The notes under the pieces are model-generated. The model made no database searches. It worked only from the letters and a program-made list of their open reading frames with translations, and was not told the DNA's origin. Of a stretch of 64,000 bases of DNA, positions 13,216-24,985 are shown piece after piece. The DNA lies in the NCBI RefSeq assembly GCF_000499845.2, contig NC_023756.2, positions 40,545,393 to 40,609,392 of the forward strand, given 5' to 3'. Each line of letters opens with the position of its first letter. Position 1 is the first letter of the stretch. This DNA comes from Phaseolus vulgaris. Lineage: Eukaryota > Streptophyta > Magnoliopsida > Fabales > Fabaceae. The position numbers and the translations under genes were made by a program.

Positions 13216-14129
13216 CTACTGTGAAATGCAATTATTGTTATTCCATGTCCCATTTTTTATACGACACCTATCTTTGGTGTGACCTCTCTTGTCACAAAAT
13301 GTGTAATGAAATTTGAGAGTTCTACATTCCTCTATAGTGTTCCCAAGTTTGTTACAATGATCACAATTCTTTCCTTTCGATGACTTCCATCCAGTCAATC
13401 GATTGTTTATCGCAGTAGTAATAGAAAAGCTTTCTCCAGATTCTGAGACCATGTGTTGTTGCGTCTCCTCTTGAATTATCAAAGAATGCGCTTGTCTGAC
13501 GTTAGGCAATGGGTTCATGATGAGTATGTTGGATTGAATTACATTGTAGGAATCATTTAGTCCCATTAAAAATTGCATCAATTTGTCAATTTCTCGTTCC
13601 TCTTTGTGTTCTTTGTCATTGCTGCAAGTCATGGGTGTGCGATGCATTTCAAGGTCATCCCACAAAGCTTTGATCTTGATGTAGTATGACGCGGTTGACA
13701 TGGTTCACTATGTGATGGTCGTGATTGATTTTTGAATTTGATAGATGGTGACTGCATTCTTTTGCAAAAATTGATCGTAAAGATCCTCCCAAACTTGCCT
13801 GGCTATCTTTGCATGAATCATTCCGACAACAATGTCTTGTTCCACTAAATAGGTAAGCCATGAGAGAATCATGGAATTGCACTGATTCCATAGATCAAAT
13901 TCAAGGGGCTTCTTGACTTGTGAATGCATTTCTAGAGTGTTGTTAACAAAGCCAAGCTCCTTCTTTGTGATGAGGGCATGTGTCACTGATTTCTTCCAAG
14001 ATTGATAATTCGATCCATTAAATTTTTTGGAACGAGCATGTGCCCAGGTTGAACTTAATTATGGACATAATACGGATGTGATGAATCTGTGAGAGATGGT
14101 TTTTCAGACATTTTTGCGCCTTTGGACAT
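13216..14129 (-). pseudogene. Copia gag remnant (UBN2-type, zinc knuckle)
   Basis: The frame starts at ATG 14129 but has early stops near 14065 and 13985, and a frame break near 13705. Recognisable parts are WNQCNSMILSWL and VWEDLYDQF (gag core), LMQFLMGLNDSYNVIQSNIL, and a zinc knuckle near 13275 reading FHYTFCDKRGHTKDRC. A Tyr stands where the family normally has the first Cys of the CCHC knuckle. Not functional. Confidence 0.75.
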
Positions 14130-14183
14130 GGTTGGACTGTTTATGACAGAAAGAGAAATATTTCTTCAGAGCACCAGGATCGG

Positions 14184-14195
14184 TGCTCTAATACC
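14184..14195 (-). other. Primer binding site of the copia element
   Basis: Minus strand TGGTATTAGAGC differs by one base from TGGTATCAGAGC, the usual copia primer site complementary to the 3' end of initiator methionine tRNA. Confidence 0.75.
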
Positions 14196-14205
14196 ATATA
14201 AAAGA

Positions 14206-14423
14206 TGTAAAATTGGAGATTGATGATCAAAGATATGATTCTTTTGTATTATTCTTGATACATACATGGCCATATATAAGTTTATCAAGGAGGGAGAGAA
14301 TATTTTCGTAACTCAAGACACTAAATTAGTGATACCCACATTACGAGAATTGATTTGCGTTTACACAGCTCATCGTAATCTGTACATTAATGGTAAATAT
14401 ATATTTCTTAATACTCTTCAACA
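14206..14423 (-). repeat. 5' LTR of the copia element
   Basis: On the minus strand this 218-bp block begins TGTTGAAGAGTATTAAG and ends TTTTACA, with TG...CA boundaries, and lies ten bases upstream of the primer binding site. The second LTR is absent, so the boundary rests on the dinucleotides and the PBS spacing. Confidence 0.65.
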
Positions 14424-15115
14424 TCGTTATCATCGGGGTGTGATGATTCGTGTCAGAACTGTGGGGCATAATCAGAAAAAGAGCCATCAAAGCATTTCAC
14501 AATGGCGTTCGCTTTCTTCACCGTGTTTTCTACTTTCATGGTGGCGGTGTGGTGATGGCACTTCGAGGATCGGTCGGCGTCCTTTAGAGTAGAGGAGTGG
14601 CGGTCATTGCATAGTAAATCATGGTCGTCGCTGAAAGCCACAGTCGATTGTTAGGTAAAGTTCGGGGTTAGGCCTTTGTTTGATTCTCCCAGATAAATAA
14701 AACTTGTTTCCATTGCGTGAAAAGGATGAGAAGAGAGCACAACTCATGACTCCCATTTTCTTTTCCATATTTTCGTTTTCCAAAAACTAACTTTAGAATA
14801 ATAATAGAACGTGCTCTTCTGCCTTTATTTAAATCAATTTCAAAACTATTCCTTGGAAACTGCCCTTTGAAAACTGTTGGTGACAAATGTAAATATGCTT
14901 TGTGGCAAATGTAATGACAAAATAACCAAATATTTTCTTTGATAAAATAGTAAAATAGATATAATAAATGGATAAAATAGAAAAAAAAATTATTTGTAAC
15001 AGTTTCGGAAAGAATCCCCTTTATATATAGGTATATTATTAAGATTTTGTTGGAGGAGGGAGTTAAACTCAGGTTTTATAACACATAGAATCTTTAACCA
15101 CTATATCAGATAAAT
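14424..15115. other. Flank of the copia element, no supported gene
   Basis: A GC-richer stretch at 14430-14640 has overlapping short frames on both strands without a recognisable domain. The remainder is AT-rich and holds nothing that I can identify. Confidence 0.4.
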
Positions 15116-15119
15116 ATTT

Positions 15120-15311
15120 CAATCATATTATGGTTATTATTCTTATAATGATTATTAATATTATTATAAATATTATTATTATTAACAATAATACTCATAA
15201 TAATATTACGACTATTATTAATAACAATAATAATATTAATATTAATATTAATAATATTATTAATGATGTCAATAATAACATTTATAAAATTAAAAATTAT
15301 ATTTATATAAC

Positions 15312-15345
<34 letters not shown>

Positions 15346-15510
15346 CAATAATAATGTAAATAATATTAATATTAATAATAATAATAATAACAACAATAAT
15401 ATTAGTAATAATATTAATAATAATATTAAAAATATTAAAATTAATAAAAATAATAATATTAGTATTAATAATGTTATTAATAATCAAATTAATAATAATT
15501 AATAATATTA
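15120..15510. repeat. Long imperfect (AAT/ATT)n repeat
   Basis: About 390 bp made almost entirely of AAT/ATT triplets with point interruptions, including a clean (ATA)n run near 15315-15345. Open frames of Ile and Asn on both strands are artefacts of this composition. Confidence 0.9.
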
Positions 15511-15521
15511 ATACTAATGTA

Positions 15522-15625
15522 ATTACTTATGAATTTATCCATATGTAATTTCATATGAATTTTAATTCGTTCATCGACAAATTGTAATTTTTATGTAATT
15601 ATGTATGGATAAATTCATAAGTAAT
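15522..15625. repeat. 22-bp perfect inverted repeat (hairpin)
   Basis: The 22 bases at 15522-15543 (ATTACTTATGAATTTATCC and three more) are exactly the reverse complement of 15604-15625, with about 60 bp between them. The following 15626-15850 repeats TTACCTAYRRAT-like motifs in both orientations and ends TTTTCTTATAG, like a DNA transposon end. No complete element was delimited. Confidence 0.75.
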
Positions 15626-15850
15626 ATCTGTAGGTAACAGTTGTTTCTCTCAGCCCACCAAAGTTACGTACAAATTTATCTACGAATTTTTTTTGTCAAC
15701 TATTTCATTATTATATATGGAAAAATCCATAGGTAACTCAATATTACCTATGGATAATAATTTGTATGTAATATTTGTAGGTAAGTATCAATTTACATAC
15801 ATATCCAAATTCGTAGGTTATTATTAGTAGGTAATAACAAATTTTCTTAT

Positions 15851-17690
15851 AGTTTGTGTTTTGTCATTTTTACTTCCCTCTTCTTCGTTTATGTGCTTGT
15901 CATCCTTACAATATGTTTTATTTTATTTTTTATTATATTATTAAGTATTTTCAATGGTTTGTGTTTTTTGTTTGAATTCCTTAATTGTAGTTTTGTGTCT
16001 AATTTGATTAGAGTATTGAATAGTTTTTTTTTTTTTCTCTTCGTGAGACAATATTCAAAGCATTATGAAGCCATTGTTTGTATATGTGAATAGGGACAAT
16101 GGTTTTCTCATAATCCATTTCGATATCCAATCATTCTCCTATTTTCCTTTTATTTGGTCCTTGCCTTCTAGGTTCTTGTTGCATTGCGCTTCTAGGTTCC
16201 TGTTGCACGACACTTCTAAGGTTAGTCATTTCTTTTCTTATCAATTGTAATGTATAAGTGTGATGGCTTCATTAGGTTGTTGAATGTCTTGTTCTCTAGG
16301 ATGAAGGTTTTAAAACATATAAACTGCAGAAGTTATATGTCAGCAATTTTGTGTTTAGTTATAAATTTGGCTTCAATGTATGATAAGTCTAAATTTCGTG
16401 TTTATTTATATTATTTTGGATTGGGATTTTTTAATGTTTGCGTGAATTTGAAATTGTTGATTGATTGTATCCTAATTCAGAAGTTGTTTGAAAAGTAGTT
16501 GTGGTCTAAATTTAAATTTAGACTCATTCTAATGTTGCATACAACAAAAAGAACAAACGGGTTGGGTCTAGTTGGAGGGATTCGTTTCTCCATGATGTGA
16601 GAAATAGGGTTTAAACTTTTTTTTTTTTTTGCATAAGCTATTGATCTCTCTCATCACGTAACAAACATAAAGTTTGAATCCCTATTAAGAGAGTGTTCAC
16701 ATTTAGTGTCTGACATTATTTCAAACAATTTTGCCTTTGTAGAAAAATATTTGTGGGAAAGCAAATAAAGTAATTGAGAACCTACTTATTTATCGTAGTT
16801 CAAATAATTATGAAATATTGAAAGTGCCTAACTATTGGCTATGGATATAGAAGCATCTTGAATTGGTTATGCATGAACTTCAAAGGTTGGTAGTGGTTCC
16901 AATTAGGAGTACTTTATGCTTTTGTGCACAAGGCTTTATGAGGTTTGAGTGTAATTTTAACCATCAGAAAATAAATGTGAACATAAGAATAAAACATTTT
17001 ATTATTCTACTATGACGAATCTCTTAAGATCGATATAGAAAGTGAACTTTTTATGACAGTTGCATAACCATCACAAAAAATACAAACTTTCTATGTCACT
17101 TGTACATATGGGAATTCTAAAACTAGCATAAAAAATTGCTTTTACCGTCATAAAAAGATCATGCATTAGTGCTAAGACATTTGAGACAAGGGATATCTAA
17201 TGAATTTTTGAATTGTGATATCAAAGTCTTCAAGCAACAAAATTTTAATCAAAGGTTAGAGAGATTTTGATTGATTATCTTAATCGAAAGAAAGATTGTG
17301 ATAAGGATGTTACACTATTTCATTTATGTTGTTTAGTGTTTGACAAATCAATAATAAAATATTTGAAGGAAGGGGAAGTTGAATTCGTGATTACTATAAC
17401 TATAACTACAAGGGTAAACAAATTTTTCAAATGTTCCTTGGTCAAAATCAAAGGTCATGAAGGACCATTTCACCATTTATAAAATAATACTATTAAACAA
17501 TTTAACCGAAAAAAGAATAAGGTTGAACTTTGAATGATGGCATGAAATTATTAGGGGAACCTTTGGTAAAGAATGTGTCTAAGAATTAGTGGAGGTGATA
17601 TTAGAGGTTAAAGAATATTGAAAGGGGAACCAACAAAGTTCTCTAAATTTGAACTTGAAGAGATTACCTTTTGAGGCCAATTTGGTTGAG
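15851..17690. other. Intergenic, no supported gene
   Basis: Short open frames here are hydrophobic or AT-driven and carry no domain. Around 17020-17165 a short internal inverted resemblance (AGAAAGTGAACTTTTTATGAC and its rough complement) may be an old MITE. Nothing else was identified. Confidence 0.4.
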
Positions 17691-17691
17691 T

Positions 17692-18060
17692 CACTACAAG
17701 AAAATCATGAAATAGAAACCAATTTTTAGAAACAAAAAATAATTAGTTGTTATAGTGACTAAATTAGAGACTATTTTAGATAGTAAAAAAAATGATTTCT
17801 AAATTAGTTTCTATTATTGTTAAATAGTTTCTAAATTGGTATCTAATTAGCTACCAAGGTTTTAACTACCAATTATTTAGATTCTAAATTTGGTAGCAAA
17901 AACTTTGGTTGCTAATTAGATGTCAATTTAGAAACCATTTAACAATAATAGAAACTAATTTAGAAACTATTTTTTTTTTAGTCTCTAAAATAGTCACTAT
18001 AGCAACTAATTAATTTTGGTTTCTAAAAATTGGTTTCTATTTCATGATTTTCTTGTAGTG
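17692..18060. mobile_element. CACTA-type foldback MITE with AGT target duplication
   Basis: The 369-bp element begins CACTACAAGAAAATCATG and ends CATGATTTTCTTGTAGTG, a perfect terminal inverted repeat. The inverted pairing continues toward the centre, so most of the element can fold on itself. It is flanked on both sides by AGT (17689-17691 and 18061-18063), the 3-bp duplication expected of the CACTA superfamily. It has no coding capacity and would need a transposase supplied in trans. A diverged relative lies at 25749-25946. Confidence 0.93.
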
Positions 18061-18709
18061 AGTCTTTGATTACTAAAAAAGGAGGGTAGTCTATTGATTA
18101 TTACTAGATGTATTTCAATTCAGAAATTGGTGTTGTGTCAATGCTCCCACAGAACAATATGGAGATTTTCAAACAATTGCAAATAATGAAGGCCAACTTA
18201 TATTAGCAAGTTGTTAAGTTAGGACTTTCCATAAAACTTTATAATTTTATTGTTTGAATATAAATATTATTTTGCTTAACTATGATTAAATGTTAAGTCT
18301 TGATAGAAATCTTGTGGAGTATCAATAACAAATCAAGGAAGATAAGAAGTCACAATAAAGCAAATGCTACAAAAAGATTTTCACGAGGTAATTAGGAAGA
18401 TCAAAAAAGAAATTGAGGAAATTGTTGAAAGTTAAATTTATCATAATAATCAAGTAAATGGATTTCTAACATAGTTCTAAGTAGGTAAAATGGTTTATAA
18501 CATAATTTTAGTTAATAAAAAATATTAAAACAAAAAAGCATTTGACTTTTGTCCTTTGTATAGTTAAACTCTGGTCTCTGATTGAAGAATTTTGAACCGT
18601 CTATAACAATATGTTATTGAAGAATTTTGAATGTTTTGTAACAAAATATGTTATTTGAAGAATTTTGAAAGTTTTATAATAAAATATGTTATTTGAAGAA
18701 AAAAATGAA
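18061..18709. other. Spacer between the MITE and the CACTA element
   Basis: AT-rich, no gene seen. Just before the CACTA element a unit close to AAGAATTTTGAATGTTTTGTA is repeated about three times (18580-18700). Confidence 0.5.
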
Positions 18710-18744
18710 CACTATAAGGAAATCTTAATTTAGCTGCAAACAAA

Positions 18745-18994
18745 TATTGAAGGCCATAAGTGGACACTAAATAGTGTCCATTAAACCTTCATTATTAAAA
18801 TAAATTAAATAAGGTGTGAGGAAAGCGTGAGTTATTCTCACGTAAACTTAAAAAAAATAAAATAATAATGGTTGCGTTGCTGAAATGGCAGTTACTAAAA
18901 TTATAAAAATAATTAAAATTTAAATATTTGAAGGTTAAGCCCACGCTAAAAGTTTTAAAATTAAATTTAAATAATATGAAAGTTAAGCCCACGC
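18745..18994. repeat. Left subterminal repeats of the CACTA element
   Basis: GGTTAAGCCCACGC at about 18933-18946 and AGTTAAGCCCACGC at 18981-18994, plus a hairpin CGTGAG/CTCACG at 18826-18842. The motif matches the array near the right end. Confidence 0.75.
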
Positions 18995-19129
18995 AAATTA
19001 CACACAAATAATTAATTTTTATTTTTGCTTTACTTTAATCCCTTCTTTTCTTTTTCTTTTTCTTTTCTTTTTCTTCTTTCATTTTTCAATTCTGAAGCAA
19101 TTCTCTCCACGCAATACTCACTTCACTCC

Positions 19130-20016
19130 ACTTTTCCTCAGCATCGGCAACATTCTCACATCTTCCCTCCATTCGAATCTCTCTCTCTCTGTTGAGCATT
19201 CAAGCATTGCGACCGGAGTACGACCGTGTTCTTGATTGTGCCCTAACACCGTAAGTTTCGCATTTCCTTTCGTTTTCAATCCATCGCGACCTCTATAGTA
19301 GCTAATTCGTGTTTCGCTATCAGTGAAAGAAGGAGGCTCAAGGATTTTTGTGGCGGATTGGGATTGCGGAGGAACAAGCCTTGCGGCCATGCTTTCGGCG
19401 TTGGCGAACCCTCGTTTTTGCTGCCACAACAGAGTTGTGCCTCTTGCTGCCTTGCGAGGAAACGCCGTTCCAATCTCGCAACGTTTGTGCCTGGAGCTTT
19501 TCTCGACAAGTCTTGTTTCCGCCTGTCTAACAGTAAACTCCATCGTTCTACTGTGAGTTTTCTCGCTTCGTTTCTATCTGATAATCTTGATTTTTTTTCT
19601 TTTAGTTTTTTTCCTTTTTTTTGTGGTGTTTGTTTGTAATATAATAACTGAGTCGTTTATATCTCTAGCCTTTAAGATTTTTAAAACTCTACTTATTATT
19701 TGAATAAAAATTAGACTAGAGAAATGTCTCTTGTATCCGATATTGGGCATACTTTATGTTTGTGTTGATGGATTTTCTTCTGTCAAGCAGGTTCAAATTC
19801 CACGTGCAACTGTAGGTCCAGATGAGCCACATGCAGCAAGTACAACCGGCCCGATGGTATTGTTGAGAAACAAGATTCAAGTGTATATGATAATGAACTA
19901 GAGCGAATAGAGGGGTTTCTGAGTTCTGAACTTCCATCTCACCCTAAGTTGCATCGTGGTCAACTGAAGAATGGATTACGTTATCTGATTTTGCCAAATA
20001 AAGTTCCACCAAAAAG
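19130..20016 (+). pseudogene. Captured 5' exons of a stromal processing peptidase-like gene
   Basis: The likely source encodes the M16 metallopeptidase that removes transit peptides from proteins imported into plastids. Three exons can be read: one ending at 19250 before GTAAGT, 19324-19552, and 19791-20016, all with good splice signals. Exon two encodes a basic, Ser-rich segment typical of a transit peptide (LRRNKPCGHAFG ... FVPGAFLDKSCFRLSNSKLH). Exon three encodes QIPRATVGPDEP, ERIEGFLSSELPSHPKLHRG and QLKNGLRYLILPNKVPPK, the start of the mature enzyme. A one-base loss near 19848, judged from the reading frame, shifts exon three. Homology stops at 20016, before the family's zinc-binding HxxEH. 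It is a dead fragment. The identification is from memory of the family, without a search. Confidence 0.78.
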
Positions 20017-23000
20017 GCACGTTTAATCATTTTTATGAATTCCTTTTAAAACTAGGGCGTCTTTCTATGTGGAATTGCCGATTTTCATCCTTGAGTTTGT
20101 TTATCAATGATCAATTTCAAGAATGCGGTAAAGATATCTTGATAACACTTATCCACACGCATGGCTTTGTTTGAGGCATATTGCTTTGTGTTTTACAATT
20201 CCCCTTGAGGCGCTTTGTCTTAGTGCCTTGCTCTCGTGTTCACCAGTATTTGTTTTTGCAGGAATGCTATGTTAGCAGTTCATGTTTTTTAGTTGTGAAA
20301 TGTTTAATTTAAATTGTGACTGTGAAGTGTTCATAGGTGAAATGTATGTATACCATCAAGACTTTTGAATTGAATAATTTTGTTTGTCATCACATTACTT
20401 CTAGAAGATTTTTTAATATAACTGATACAGTCAAATATGATATAGTTTTATGTATTCTCTGTTAAACATTGTTTTTTTGCACTTGTTGTCAACTGCTTAG
20501 TATCAATTTATTCAATTTTAGGTGATACAACAAAAATTTCATCCAGGTGATAGCTTACATAAAGAAAAGAGTAGTATCAGAATTCATGTGGTATGTGAGT
20601 GACTCACCGTATTTAGCGATGGTGTGGACAACGTAAAGCAATACACGAGGTGCAATGTCATTAGAGTGAGGAGCCATGGATTAGTTGGGTATATTCGCAT
20701 TATCAAGTTTCTATACTTCCTCTTAGCAAGAGCGGTTATTGTTTCCTTCAATTTTTTGACTGTACATGGTTTATCGTTTCCTTTAATAAAATCTAGTATT
20801 TGTGTTCATTCCTTTTCAGCAAGTCATGAGTCTATGAGATCTCTCTTTTGGTGGTTGAGGAACAAGAATGGTTGTAGATCAGGATATTCTAATTTCTCTA
20901 TACTTCATCACCGAACATTGAATAGTGATTTGTTCTTATGTAGTAAACATAAGGATTTAATTTTGATTTGTTTCTCTACAACAATGTTTGGATTTTTTCA
21001 TATAATGTCCTGCATCTTATGGAGTATGTTATGCAGCATAATAGGTGAATTGTAATTTGCTTCTCTGCAGTGTGAAAATCGCTTACCGTACAACATCTCA
21101 TGGGGTATGTTATGAGTGATCGTGTCTCCCTTAATTTTTTAATTTATCTAATAGTCCTTTATTACTAGTTATAGTTCTGTTAATTTCTCTAGCAAGAGCA
21201 CATGACTATTTGGTTTCAATTTTTTTATAACAAAACTTTATTTTGTCTTTAATAGTTTCCTTCATTGACAAATGAATTTTGAACTTGGTTCTTGCAAAGC
21301 ATCAATGTCCTTGCCTAATTTGTGTTTCAAGATTATTGATCTTTCGTATTGAAGTTCTGAAAAATTATATTTTTTTTCTTAGGTGAAGTATTGAAAAGAT
21401 GGATCTTGAAGTTATTCCTTTCATTTTAGTAGTGTAACTAGTAAGAGCTCAAGATTATTTGTCGCGATTCTTTGATTACAAAAGTTTTTATTTTGTTTGT
21501 TTCCTGCATAGACAAATGAATTTTGAACTTGTTCTTGCATAGTTTATCATTGGGAGAAAATGAATTGGTGGTGTAGGTCTGGGAAACAGTGGATCGGGAC
21601 ACCCTGTGGAAATTTAGGTTTTATTATGTGTTTATTATTTTCTTTGCTGCTATTATTCACGGATAAACTTATGGATTGGGAATGCTTACCTCTTTATGAC
21701 AGGCATCGTAAAAGTCTGTGTCAGCCATTTAATTTTCTCTTTCTAGTCCACACTCATACATTTCTTTCAGCAACTGAGTCATTTAATCGCAAAGAGAGTT
21801 TTGTTTCCTTTCATTTTCTTTGTTGTCAAAACAACCTTTGTTTCTTTCTTATAGCTATAGTATTTAGTTTCACTGCGATCTCGGGATGTGTTATTTGGAA
21901 GTGATGTGGTTAAATTGTCATTTGTTTTTATGATGTCTCGCTTTGTTTTGAATGTCTTATTGTCTCTATACTTCAACTTTATGAGTCGTTGTAGCCTTCC
22001 TGAATTCTTGGGGTGTACAGTACAGGACAAACATGCAACAGATGTTAGGTAGGACAGATGTGAGTATCCTTGAAGCTTGAATACTGGCAGGAGATCCTTG
22101 AAGCTCTAGGTTTTGGTATTCACACATATTTTTGTCTTTAATTGGGACTGGCTATTTGAATTTCTCTGGTTTTTGAATTCCTTCAATTCATTAATTCATC
22201 TTATGCTTTCTTAGATTCTTTGTCTTTATTACCAATATCCATTTGAATTTAAATGTAGTTCTTAATTTTTTTATGTCTTGGTGTTGATTCCTTTGTGTTA
22301 ATTCCTTTTTAGCATGTAAGACTGGTTGAGGATTAAAATCTGCTAGTGTACACGAAAAACAAGCAACAAATGTGAGGTAGGATATCTAAATACTGGAAGG
22401 AGATGCTTGATTCTGTAGGTTATCCATACTCTTTGATGATAGATGCTTACTTGAGTTTGGATGTAGTTATTTGTTTGATGAAAAAGATCTATCATATGTA
22501 ACTTTGTGTTAGTTCCTTTTCAGCAGGGGATTCTGGTTGAGCATTAAAAAACATAAATTTGAATATTGTTTTTCTCTGATTATTGAAATATGTCAAATCC
22601 AGCTGTTTGATCTATGAATATGTTGATTCTTTTTCAGCAAATCATAGGTTAGTAATAATAAAATGCTCAGGGAAGATGTCTCCCTTTCTTTTTGAAACTT
22701 TGTAGATTGAGCATATTTTTCTAGACTGATATGTGAGGTAGGATGTGGAAACACTTGCCAGGGGATTTGTGAAGCTTTAGGTTTTGTTACCCTTACATTT
22801 CTTGTGTCTTTATTTGTGACTGACTAAACTTCAATTTTGGATTCTAAGTTTTGGTTGGATTCATTGCTAACCTTGTAGTGTGACTGGTAGTCTGGCAGTT
22901 CTTGTGGGTTTAGAGGTCCTAAAATTTGGATTCATCTATTCTATTCTAACAATTGTTTTGCTCTTTGCAAAAAATCAAACTACCCTATAACATTTTGCAA

Positions 23001-24756
23001 ACTTACATTCCAAAAAAATTAATCTTTCTCAGAAGAAACCTGAAACGAATGAATTTAAAACATTTCTTAAGTTTGGTTTGTAGTTTCCTTGACAAGAATT
23101 TATGCAATGCAATAGAAAGACATGGAGAGGTTGAGTCATTTATGTATTACTCACATTGCATGCATGACTCTTTGCATGTTTTTATCTTCTTGACAGTGTT
23201 GTGATGAGCATGTTTTTATCTTCTTGGTAGTGTTGTGATGTGCATGTTTTTATCTTCTTGGTAGTGTTGTGATGAGTGAGTGTGTTTATGCAGTAAAAGT
23301 TCGTGATATAAGCAAGGGAAAAAGGATTGCAATTTTGGGTAAGTATCTTATTGGCAGTGTGTTCATGCAGTATCTCTCATTTTTTTGTTTTGGGAAAATA
23401 TTGCAATTTTGTGAGGTACGTAGATATATATGTTCTCTTCTCATCCTCTGTGAAGACAGACACACTGGGTTGTGACATCTATCTTTGCTTAAAACATTTG
23501 GCAAGTGTCATTGTCTTTCAATGTTCAATCACAAACTTCTTCATTTTGGTGTAATTAGATTCACTGTGGAAATCAATCCAAAAATTAGAAATGGTATTGT
23601 TTTATATTTGGATTATGCATGGATCTGTTTTGTTGTTCAAGAGTTATTGTTTTATATTGGCCTCCTGCACTATGTCATCAATTCAGCACTGTTTTCTCTT
23701 ATTCCTTATGCAATATACATACATCATGCATGATGAAAACTTCATGTTGACCAATGATATGGCCAATATAGTGTGTGCAGGATAATCCATACATTTTCAG
23801 CTAGTTTTGATATTGATTAGAATTTAAAACTGAACAGGTTTTTGACTTGGGCCTGTACCTCTTTCATCTACATAAAACATTAAAAGTTTGTATATGGAGC
23901 TATCCTAAGGCTTCTTTCATCTACAGTGAAACAAAAAAAGTTTGTAAATGTGGCTATTCTCTTTTAGGGTATATGCAGTGACATTTGCAATTTAATTAGT
24001 AACTCCATAGAGGATTCTGTGTGATCAATATACAATTTTGAATATAATCCTCTCTTTAACATATAAGAGCCAAGATGTTATACCATATGATTTAAATGTT
24101 TGTGTATGTAGCTATCCTTAAACCTTTGTTGTTGTTGTACGATCCCCAGTTTTAGATACTATGTTATGTGTCAAGAGAAACTAGATAAGCAATATATTCA
24201 TGGAATCCAGAAAAGATGATCATGGAAGCTAGAGAACCAGCCTATCAAACTACTCATTCACAACTGTGGTCATCCAGCTAAATTACTAACTTAAGCATAA
24301 CTTAAGCTAGAGAACAAGCCGTTGGGTGCATAACTTTCTATAATAAAAATATTTATTATAGAACAAAGTTTCTTAAATGTATTAAAATGATAGTTTTTTC
24401 ATTGCATATGTTTCGATAAAACATAACTAGTAAGCAGCGCAAATGGAAGGCATTTCAACAAAGCCTAAACCTAAGAAGAAGAATAATGAAATCACTAAGA
24501 TAACCAAGCTAACTAATTAATGCCCATCTTCAGGTGCTTAAACACTTTTTATTCATCAATATAATAATTTATTCATTACTTTTGTTTTTTAGTTTTTAAC
24601 TTATCAATTCATTGATGTTTTTTTCTTTTTAATGCTATTGCAAAAAAAAAGCAAATTAAAAAATATTAATATTTAATATTTAAAATCCAAACTTTTATTT
24701 AAAAGTGGAGTTCAATAGCTGTCAAAAATAGTGCATACAAAAAAAAAAATTATGTG
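20017..24756. other. Interior of the CACTA element, no coding exon recognised
   Basis: T-rich, intron-like sequence with many TTCCTTTTCAGCA-type tracts. A motif near ATACTGGCAGGAGATCCTTGAAG recurs in diverged form at about 22080, 22390 and 22755, often after GTGAGGTAGGA. A pair of related blocks at 21180-21300 and 21425-21545 shares GACAAATGAATTTTGAACTTG. The interior therefore grew partly by internal duplication. Frames at 20624-21055 and 21560-21904 have no domain and were not accepted. Confidence 0.6.
23174..23275. repeat. 34-bp tandem repeat, three copies
   Basis: Three head-to-tail copies of a unit opening GCATGTTTTTATCTTCTTGG and closing TAGTGTTGTGATGT; the first copy differs at a few bases. 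It lies inside the CACTA element. Confidence 0.9.
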
Positions 24757-24985
24757 TCCACATATCCAACGTTAAGTCCATTCTAATTTCATTGTCACTT
24801 TACCAAGGTCAAGCCCTCGCTTTATTCTAATTTTATTGTCCCACTATCCAAGGCTAAGCTCACGCTTTATTTTTAATTTTATTGTCCCCTTATCCAAGGT
24901 TAAGCCCACGCTAATTTTATTGTCCCCCTAGCTAAGCCTAAACCCTCACTTTCTGTCCAAGGCTAAGCCCCGCTTAAGTTAACAT
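24757..24985. repeat. Right subterminal repeat array of the CACTA element
   Basis: At least five diverged copies of CCAAGGCTAAGCCCACGCTT, alternating with TAATTTTATTGTCCC, about 50-60 bp apart. Together with the left copies this is the subterminal arrangement typical of CACTA elements. Confidence 0.8.

Larger units (their letters stand above)
11118..14423 (-). mobile_element. Ty1/copia LTR retrotransposon, 3'-truncated and decayed
   Basis: On the minus strand the order is 5' LTR (14423-14206), primer binding site, gag, protease, gag-pre-integrase, integrase and the C-terminal half of reverse transcriptase, which is the copia order. Homology stops inside RT near 11145; no RNase H or 3' LTR is seen. 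About 600-900 bases of RT are missing between integrase (ends near 11636) and the motif-containing RT block (starts near 11605). Many stops and frameshifts show that it is dead. It has not been placed in a copia lineage. Confidence 0.85.

Noticed and set aside
15106..15396. Ile/Asn-rich frames on both strands
   Set aside because: Produced by the AAT/ATT microsatellite.
19118..19543. Minus-strand frames opposite the captured exons
   Set aside because: Shadow of the captured plus-strand exons, which have splice signals and family resemblance.
20624..21055. 143-codon frame inside the CACTA element
   Set aside because: Starts with GTG, has no domain, and lies in intron-like T-rich sequence; no transposase signature.
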